Below the pieces are notes generated by a model, which saw only the letters and a program-made list of their open reading frames with translations, was not told the DNA's origin and did no database searches. Shown here one piece after another: positions 56,195 to 64,000 of a stretch of 64,000 bases of DNA (position 1 is its first letter; every line of letters begins with the position of its first letter). This stretch comes from Scenedesmus sp. ARA3 (lineage: Eukaryota > Chlorophyta > Chlorophyceae > Sphaeropleales > Scenedesmaceae). A program made the position numbers and the translations under genes. The DNA lies in contig RWJK01001368.1 in NCBI GenBank assembly GCA_004335835.1, positions 1 through 64,000 on the forward strand, written 5' to 3'.

Positions 56195-58832
56195 CATGTT
56201 GCGGGCGGCGGACGGCAGTAGCGTGCACGGTGCTGGCGGCTGAGCAAGGGGGCTGTAGGATGGTGCGAGTGCGTTGTCAGCTAGCGCTTCATCTGTCGGC
56301 CTTTGCGGCGTGCGTATCAGACATGCCTGTTTGAACGGTTGGTTGGTCAGATCACCACGGTTGCAGACATTTGTTACGTTTGTGCTTGGCTCTAGCAGCT
56401 TGCATGTCATGCATGGACAGTATTATGCTCGCAGCAGTGTGGGCGTGCATGGTGTCTTGCTGCATTTTGCGCCATTTCCTGCAGGCTGTTTATGCTTAGC
56501 CTGCCTTGACCGCTTGACTGCTTGTATCACCACGTGTCAACTCATTGTTGCCTCGCATGCATGGTTGCCAGGTTATGTTATGACCGCAGTAAGCATGGAT
56601 AAGCCTGCTTGTGGTGGTGCTTTCGCATGTCTGGTGTGATGCTGCACACCACGTGGCGCGGGGGAGCATGTGGTGCAGGGGTTCGATGGTGGCGCCTGCA
56701 TCATCTCCAGGATAGGCTATCGCTGTGATTGTGATTTGGTGCTGCCAGCAGCACATGGGTTGTAGGTCAGGAGATGCGCTTGGGGTAGAGGGTGCAGCTT
56801 CGGTTTTGGCAGGTTTGGGATTGTATTCGCTTCATCTCTGTGCGATTTACTTTGTGGTTTCCGCAGCAGCTGCCGGCTGTGCTGGCAGCTGTACTCCACC
56901 TCTTGAGGGTGCATGCCTGCAAGGTTGTGATGGTGTCGAGGCAGGTTGCATGGCGCGTTGCTGGGCTGCTGTCGGCCCTTCAACCGTGGTCAGGCACCTG
57001 CCGCCACAGCGCAGCAGCCAGGGAGCACATGTTGCATCCCTGGCTGCACGCTGGCTTTTGTGTGTTGTGTTTCGGCGTTCCTCGATGCCGCATCAGGCTG
57101 CTGTGTGCAATCTGGCTGAGGTGCGGTGAAGAAGTACTCCGCAGGGTCGGTCATACACGCTTGTACAGTTTTGTCGATTGTGCCTTGGGTATACTGTATT
57201 TGGTGACTTTGTGAGGTTTTGTGGCTGGATTCACAGCAGGGGCAGTTCGGCTATGCAGTGCTGAGCAGCCAAAGTACTTTCAAGTGGCCCAAGCACCGCT
57301 GTGTAAGCATGGCAGGACTAGTAGTGTGCTAGCTTATTGTACGCATGTTGCTGCACAAAAAGCAGGGACAGGTGTGGGGTGTCGTGTGCGGTTTGTGCCT
57401 CGGCACGATTGTGACGGCCAGTGGAGTGACAGCAAACAGATGTAGGTCCAGTGGCGGAGAGCAATGCTACTTGTTGGCGCCAGCGGCAGGAGCGGCAACT
57501 GGTGTCCGTTGGGGGTTGTGACATCCTGCATGCATTGGTGGTGCAATGTCCTGCAGCAGTTGTCTGTATGGTCGCTTGCAGAGTCTGCTTGGCAGTGCTC
57601 TGTCTGCATCATGGCATGCTGCGCATGGCTATAATGATGCCGCCAGGACAGGTGGCTGGAACTGCTGCTTTCATGCTTGATGTGCATGGCATATATTTCA
57701 GCATGTGTTTCCATGCCCCCCTTCGTGTTGCAGCCCAAGCGTCCCCAGGTTATTGACAGGCATCAGCTGATGCTGCAAAGGCGCGGCACACCCTGCATGA
57801 ATGACGTGGCGGCTGTGTGCTGGTTGCATAGCCAGCAGTGGCCTTGTTGTTAAGCAGTGGAGTGCTCAGACCTTGTGGCTGTTGTGCAGGAAGCAGGGGT
57901 GGAACGAGTATGGTGTGCACGGCAGAGATCAGCATCTGCCTTTGAGTATGTGTTGGAACTGACAGCAGAGTTGATTGCACCAATGCAGCTTTCCCCAGCC
58001 CCAGTGGCTGGCAGGAAAGATGCATGCGTGGAGAGGGCTCCGGAGATCTACAGCGGGGGAGAGGTCAAGGAGATCTACAGCGGGGGAAAGGACAAGGATG
58101 TATGTACACGTTGCAGCATGTGTGTGTTTGAGGAGGTGCCATCCTATGCCACACTTTTGCACCAGTTTGTGAGGCTTGGGTTGGTGGCAGGGCCATGCCT
58201 CGCTTGCGCTTCACTGCTGTTTGGTAGAGTGCTGAATCAGATTGCTTGCATGTTGCTGCTTCACATTCCAGAGTGTTTTGTGTAAACATGCTCACCATGT
58301 GCAGCCACTGCACGGTGCAGCTCATATTGCATACGTGAGTGGATCAATGATGGGTGCTTGTTTGTGTTAGTAATGTCTGCATTGACATGTATGGGGGAGA
58401 GGAGGGGTTCACTGCTTGTTGCACTGGCAGCTCAGTGCAGAACAGGCCATGGTGTATCTCGGTGGTAGTGTGTTGCCGCATGGTTAGCAATTTTGCTGCT
58501 GCCAGTGACGCGCAGCCCTGCAGACTTCAGCTGTGGTGTGTGAATGAGCGTAACATGTGCACTATATACCGGAGTTTTGGTTGGAGTACAGGTGTCCATC
58601 ACGTAGCTCTTGGCTGCTCAGCAGTGTGCCCTGATGACTGTTGTTATGCAATCGCAACCAGGGTTTCCAAGGGAAGAACCCAGCATCATAGTACACCAAA
58701 GACACGCCGGACAGACAAACACGATCTCAGTGTGCACGGTGCTGCGAAACTCGGGGCTTTCAAATGCGCGACAGTCGATACAAGGCAGGTGGCCGATGTT
58801 GCGTCTAGTCGCATGGTTGTCTAGCATTAGCC
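56195..58832 (+). other. Long G+T-rich region: 3' UTR of the RVSF gene and formin upstream DNA
   Basis: No recognised gene in 2.6 kb. The plus strand is G+T-rich throughout, consistent with transcription in the plus direction. TGTAA motifs at 57302-57306 and 58281-58285 are possible ends of the RVSF-protein transcript. Non-coding 5' exons of the formin gene could also lie here. One ORF (57857-58285) contains an in-frame 27-bp duplication and is discussed separately; I do not call it a gene. Confidence 0.45.
58043..58096. repeat. 27-bp tandem duplication
   Basis: Two copies at 58043-58069 and 58070-58096 differ at a few positions near their 3' ends. The unit is 9 codons long and would read EIYSGGEVK then EIYSGGKDK on the plus strand. 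Confidence 0.75.
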
Positions 58833-61800
58833 ATGGTTATACATGTAGTCTATATGAGTATGTCCTTGAGGCAGCGCGTGGAGGAGGGACATAGGAAAGC
58901 AGCAGAGACATCAGTTGCTGCAAGGGCCTGTGCCCTGAGATATGTAGAGTTTTGCGAAGACCGCAGAGCTTGCTTGGAGCTGGTGAAGCAACATGGTCTA
59001 AGCCGAGGCGTTGTTGAGTATGAAAGGGCTTTGCTCAGGCTGGAACAGCAGAGCACCAGGGTCAGGGCAGCGTTCAAGCTAGGTAAGCTGCTCAGGAGCT
59101 TGGGCGCACAGGCTCTGGCTAAATAAGTCCATCAGCACCTGATGTCAATCCACACTATGTCTCTATGCAGACAAGACTGGGTCTGATGTCAGCAACAGCC
59201 AGGATGACCAACAGCAACAGCCTGAGCCCCAGGAGCTGCGCACTGCAGTGGCAGAATCGACCTGCCTTTCAGCTGCAGCAGCAGCACCAGCAGCAGCCCC
59301 TGGTCTCAGCAAACTGTCGACGCCAAAGCCTGCACCGCCGCCTCCCCCGCCACCTCCTCCGGGCAGCAAGGTAGCTACTGCTGCAGCAGCTGGCAAAGCC
59401 AACTCGAGCAGCAACAACGGCAGCTCTGGCCAGCGTCGCCCAGCACCTGCTCCACCCCCGCCTCCGCCACCCCCACCACCGCTGCGGCAGCAGCAGCAGC
59501 AAGGGCGGGCAGCACCTGCTGCTCTGCCCCCTCCTCCACCCCTGCCCCCAGCGGGCTTCAAAGCAGCAGCAGCAGCAGCAGGTGGCCCCAAGCCACCGCC
59601 ACCACCACCGCCACTTCCCGGCGCTGCTGGTGCAGCCAACGCAGCAAAAGCAGCAGCAAACGGCAGCACAGCAGCAGCAGTGCGGCGGCAGACAGCGCCC
59701 ACAAAGCAGCCACCGCCGCCGCCGCCGCTCCCTGGCAGCATCAAGCGCCCGCTGCCTGCTGGTGCTGGTGCCACGGAAGGCATGCACTCTCTTGCAGCAG
59801 TAGCAGCTGCAGCAGCTGCCACAGCTGCAGCGGCGGCAGCAGCCAATGACCACAGCAGCAGCAGTAGTGCAGCAGCTGGCAGCAGCAGTCCTTCTGCGGA
59901 GCCTGCTGCTGCTGCTGCTGCTGCTGCTGGCAGCGCGTGCGGCAGCAAGCTGAAGAGGCTGCATGTCGATCCTGTGCCCAGCCACAAGCTTCCTGCAGGA
60001 TCCTTCTGGAGGGTGGCAGACCCAGTGGGCAAGGAGTTCAAGGGTGAGGCCTTGCACTGCAAGGATTGCACAACAGCATGTGTTTGCGCTGCTTTGGGTG
60101 CATGTGGTGCATGCCAGGGTCAGTGATGAATCATGCCAGCCATGTTGTGGGTGTCAAGTCATGCTTGTACGGTGCTGCACCCAACTCCATCAGGCATCTT
60201 GTGCTGCTGCTGCTGCTCCTGCTGCTGCTGCTGCTGCTGTTAGACTCCATGGAGTACCTGCTGCGGGCCATGTTCAGCGACGTGCCTCGCCGCCATCACC
60301 AGCACCAGCACCACCGCAGCAGCCCGCGCAACGCAGCAGCCGCTGCAGGCGGCGCGGCAGAGGGTGCCGGGCCCGAGGGTGCTGCTGCTGCGCCAGCAGC
60401 CGCGGAGGTGGTGACATGTGTGTCTGAGAAGCGCGCGCTGCATGTGGAGGTGGCGCTGAAGAGGCTGCGCATGCCGCCTGCTGCGCTGGCTGCTGCCATC
60501 AACCTGCTCAACACAGAGCAGCTCAAGGTGGGCAACGGGCCGCTGGGTGCTGCTGCTGTGTTTGTCTGGACAGTGTGACACTGGGTGACAAATGATGTGC
60601 GTGCTGCGCAAGTAGCCTCGTGCTGAAGGGCACTTTTTTGCAGTCAGTGCTCCACTGCGTTGTGCTTGTTTCTGTGGCACCTCTCATTGTTGACATGCGG
60701 TGTGGTTGCTGCTGCTGCTGCTGCTGCTGCTGGTGCGTGCAGCCTGACGACATGGCGACCATCCGCAGCATCCTGCCCAAGCCTGAGGAGCTGCAGGCAG
60801 TGCGGGACGCAAAGCAGGAGGCAGAGCAGAAATTCGCAGCAGCAACGGGCAACAGCCCACGCACGCCAGCAGCAGCTGCTGCGGGCGCTGCTGCAGCTGC
60901 TGTGCCCGTCACTCCCAGCACGCTGTCACCGCGGCTGGGCATTGTGGAGGCTGCCTTTCATGCGCTGGGCGGTGTGGAGCTGCTGCAGGCCAAGATGCGC
61001 GCCATGGAGTATAGGTGAGGGCGGCACGCCTAGCCAGCTGGCTGGTTCACTGGCTGGCTGGCTTGGCGGGTCCCCATCATCAGTGCTTGCAGGAATCTAC
61101 TGGCGAGTTGGGGCAAGTGTGCAGCTTGCCCACACAGTTCAGCATGATGCTCGAACCCTTTGCTTGCCTCAGTTCTCAGCTCAGCAGCTTGACAACCGTG
61201 ATATGATAGGCTGTGGCCGCTTTGCTTATGCGCTGTGTGGCTGCTGCGGCCGCCAGGAGCCACCACCATGGGCTGCTGTCCTGCTTGCGCCCGCGCTGCG
61301 GTAGCTCAGCTGCCTGTTGGTCCACTGCAAGGTGTGCTAACACTCTCGCCTGCTGTCCTGTGGCTGCACTGCAGGTATGACGTGGATGCTGTAGCGAGCA
61401 TGGTGTCCGACTACACCGCAGACATTGGGCGCTCGCTGGACGCGCTGCGCCTGAGCGGCTCGCTGCAGTACCTGCTGGCCTTTGTGCGCGACGTGGCCAA
61501 CACCATGAACCGTGCGGGGCCAAAGGGCCCACTGGAAGGCTTCAAGCTGGAGAGCCTGGCGCGGCTGCAGGTAGGAGCAGCGCGGCTGTCACGTGGCGGT
61601 GTGTGCGTCCTGCAGCTGATGCGAGCTGGGTGCTGTTGAGTGGGGCGGGGCACATGCAGCCCTGCTGGAGCCCATCTAGGGCGAGTGCACAACTGTACCT
61701 GCTGGCTTATGGCCGCGTGCTTACTGCTGCTGCTGGTAGCCCGCAGGCGGCTGCAGGTGGCGCCAGCAGCACGGGCGATCGCAGCGAAGCTCCACGAACT

Positions 61801-63687
61801 CCAGCAGTTGGCGGTGCCAGCAGCAGCGATGGAGCAGGCGGCAGCAGCAGCAGCAGTATTGCCAGCCACAACACATATGTTGCCAGGCTGAGCGAGCTGC
61901 TGGAGAGCAGCGCGCCCAAGGTCGACCTCCTGCAGCGGCAGCTGGAAGATGTGATCACCAAGTTTAGGTGGATTGCTGAGTACTACAGCGAAGATGTGAA
62001 GGGCCAGGCATGGAAGCAGCAGCCGGTGTCCTTCCTGACACACTTCCTGGAGCTGCTGGATGCTATTGCATCGACCATGAAGGACTCTGGCCGCCTGGCG
62101 CGTGTGACGGCGATGCTTGCAGACTACGTTGAGACGCAGAAGTCATGGCACCAGCAGCAGGCAGAGCAGCAGGCGCAAGCACAGCTGCAGGAGCTCGCGG
62201 CAGCTGAAGCACGTGCTGTGCAGCAGGCAGCGGAGGATGAGGAGGAGCGCTCGCGGCAGGCCCTGCTGCAGCAGCAGCAGCAGCTGCTGCGAGAGCATGC
62301 AGCGAGTGAGCTGCTATGGCACAAAGCTGGCAACCGTGCTGGCAGTAGCTCCAGCAGCAGCAGTGGTGATGCTGAGGATGATGAGCAGCAGCAGCACCTG
62401 TTGCTTGACCAGCACCGGCACAATAGTAGAAGCCACTCATCTGCTCGCAGTTCTGCCGAAGCCGCTCAGTTGCTTGTTGAGGATTCGTTCCAGCAGATCA
62501 AACAGCAGAAGCCTCCGTGTGTGCCGCTGCTGCGGCTCAGCAGCGGTCAGACAACAGCATCTGGTGCAGCAGCTGCAGCAGCAGCTGGCAGCAGCAGTAC
62601 AGCAGGTGTAATGCCTGAGCTGTCTTGGGGCTCTGATATTGGTGCTGCTGGTCTTGCTGGTGGCAGTGATGGCATGCTTGGTGACACCAATGATGATGCT
62701 GGCGATGGCGTGCCAGGTGCAGGTGATGACTTGCAGCTTGCAGATCATCATCAACAGGAGCAGCAGCAGTTGCTGCAGGAGCTGCGGTATGGCAGCCCGC
62801 TGCGACAGCCGGTGTTTGCTGAGCAGCATGAAGCAGCAGCGGCAGGAGAGGGTCAGGGTGAGCTGCGCAACGCTGATGCAGCAGCCCACAGCACGCTGCT
62901 GCTTGCCGCCAGCTGGAGTCCCAAGCGCAGCGCAGGAGTGCATGGCAGCGGGGAGTCTCCCCTGACCAGGCGTGCTGAGGAGAGCAGCAGCAGCAGCAGC
63001 GCAGGAGGTGGCTTGAGTGTACTATATAGCCCTCAGCAGGCCAGCAGGCTCGCAGGGGCAGCAGCAGGCTCAGCGAGTCAGCGGCGCGCGGCACAGACAG
63101 CGATGAGCAGGAGCCTTGACAGCAGCATGTTTGCTGCTGCGTTTGCTGGCAGCGGCGCGCATGGCACGGCTCATCGTGTCAGCAGCGGCGGCGGCAGCAG
63201 CAGCAGCAGCAGCAGCAAGCCTCCGGCTGGCGGCCAGGCGCGCGGCCAGCCTCAGCAGAAGCTGGGCCTGCGTCAGCCGTGGCGGCCGGCTGGGCAGGGG
63301 CTGGCTGCCACGCCAGGTGGCAGGAAGTGGACGCAGCAGGATGCACAGCTGGCACAGGAAGCTGCTGCAGCAGCTGCGGCAGCTGCAGCTGCTGTTGCAC
63401 GGCCCGGGTCGTCGAGTCCAGCTTTAGTGGGTGCTGGGAAGCCATCCCTGCAGCAGCAGCGGCTGGATGCACTTCGGCTGCGCAGCAAGCCCAGGACGCC
63501 TGAGCCTGGCAAGCAGCAGCAGCAGCGGCAGCTTGCAGGGTTAGCAGGTGCGCCAGCTAGTGGGGCAGCTGGTCTGCAAGCGCCGGACAGCGGTAGCAGT
63601 GGGGTGGATGTAGCAGGTAACCAGCGTGACAGGCTGGCGCTTCTGCTTAGCAGCATAGATAGTGCTAGTGAGCTTTGTGACGACTAG
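58833..63687 (+). CDS. Formin (FH1-FH2 actin nucleator)
   Basis: Six exons: 58833-59082, 59171-60043, 60244-60527, 60743-61014, 61375-61570 and 61747-63687; 1271 aa. Residues 1-84 are a charged helical N-terminus. FH1 follows (about 135-290) with several runs of 6-10 prolines that would bind profilin-actin. FH2 spans about 340-730: SKLKRLHVDPVPSHKL then GSFWRVADP (lasso), EYLLRAMFSDV, SEKRALHVEVALKRLRM, INLLNTEQLKPDD, the knob/post region YLLAFVRDVANTMNR then GPLEGFKLESLARL, and ITKFRWIAEYYSED. The rest is a Gln/Ser-rich tail. The stretch after GFKLESLARL, where formins have a TxLLHYL motif, is missing from my model; the exon 6 acceptor (61746) is therefore uncertain. The start ATG has a strong context (GCCATGG), though further 5' exons are possible. 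Confidence 0.88.
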
Positions 63688-64000
63688 TGCAGTGTGGTGG
63701 TCGTAGAGCAGCAGCACAGAAGGTCGGGGGTAGCATAGCCAGCAGGATGTTTAGTGAGGTGATTATCTTGCCTCTGTGCCTGTGGCGCATCGGCCAGCAC
63801 GCAGGCGTGTAGCAGCAAGCTTGTTGCTTGCTGCCCAATATTGGATTTATATGTGTAGTGAAGTATTGCTGGTATGCAATGCCAGCATCAGGTCTCCGCC
63901 GCTCATGGTCGTGGACTGATTATTGGTTTGAAGGTCCGAGGGTCCTGCTGCCGTGGCTGGACCAGTGTGCACACAGAGCCCCTGGCACTGAGCTGAGGCA
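63688..64000 (+). other. 3' UTR of the formin gene, running off the window
   Basis: No ORF and no TGTAA was seen; composition remains like other 3' UTRs here. The transcript end probably lies beyond the window. Confidence 0.5.

Noticed and set aside
61603..61746. Coding use of the open frame upstream of the last formin exon
   Set aside because: It would need a phase that exon 5 does not provide; the phase-0 acceptor at 61746 fits better.
1..64000. Mobile elements, integrated virus or a bacterial gene cluster
   Set aside because: No transposase, reverse transcriptase, integrase, capsid or terminal repeat signature was seen; all recognised genes are intron-bearing or typical algal nuclear genes.

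Overview
The window looks like nuclear DNA of a green alga (Chlorophyta), possibly Sphaeropleales such as the Scenedesmus/Tetradesmus group; the clade is an inference. The evidence is GC-rich DNA saturated with CAG/CTG triplets, genes split by many short GT-AG introns (donors mostly GTGAGT, GTGCGT or GTGGGT), TGTAA motifs after stop codons (the chlorophyte poly(A) signal), and plant-type proteins including a plastid-targeted ribosomal protein bS20. No tRNA, rRNA, transposon, CRISPR array or prokaryotic operon was seen. Gene models were built by hand from splice phase and recalled family conservation. Every multi-exon model listed closes in frame, but no transcript or database was available.

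Layout from left to right: (1) the 3' end of a helicase-associated-domain protein (+). (2) A plant/fungal-type WD40 protein with a large Gln-rich insert (+, 2178-5650). (3) A 6 kb stretch without recognisable genes whose base skew suggests minus-strand transcription (6831-12953). (4) An Aurora-like chlorophyte Ser/Thr kinase (-, 12954-16398). (5) A CK1/TTBK-like kinase with a bipartite NLS and RS-rich tail (-, 18075-22103). (6) Mannose-6-phosphate isomerase (+, 22682-25714). (7) A patatin-like acyl hydrolase (+, 27069-29880). (8) A 20-exon WDR11 homologue (-, 31336-42175). (9) Plastid ribosomal protein bS20 (+, 42587-43926). (10) Glycerophosphocholine acyltransferase (+, 44416-46653). (11) TFIID subunit TAF4 (-, 48020-52035). 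(12) A small unrecognised acidic protein (-, 53408-54542). (13) A single-exon low-complexity protein with a PP1-docking RVSF motif and an upstream ORF (+, 54851-56194). (14) A formin with FH1 and FH2 regions (+, 58833-63687).

The genes are unrelated housekeeping and regulatory loci, as usual in a nuclear chromosome: transcription (TAF4), trafficking (WDR11), actin (formin), lipid metabolism (GPCAT, patatin), sugar-nucleotide supply (PMI), plastid translation (bS20) and signalling (two kinases and a possible PP1 partner). Three divergent pairs share 0.3-0.6 kb upstream regions: CK1-like/PMI, WDR11/bS20, and the small acidic protein/RVSF protein. Three convergent pairs meet tail to tail: WD40/kinase, patatin/WDR11 and GPCAT/TAF4.

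Two features stand out genome-wide. Transcribed but non-coding DNA is G+T-rich on the sense strand, so the skew reports transcription direction. CTG-repeat runs repeatedly sit directly against 3' splice sites, so the last repeat supplies the CAG acceptor.
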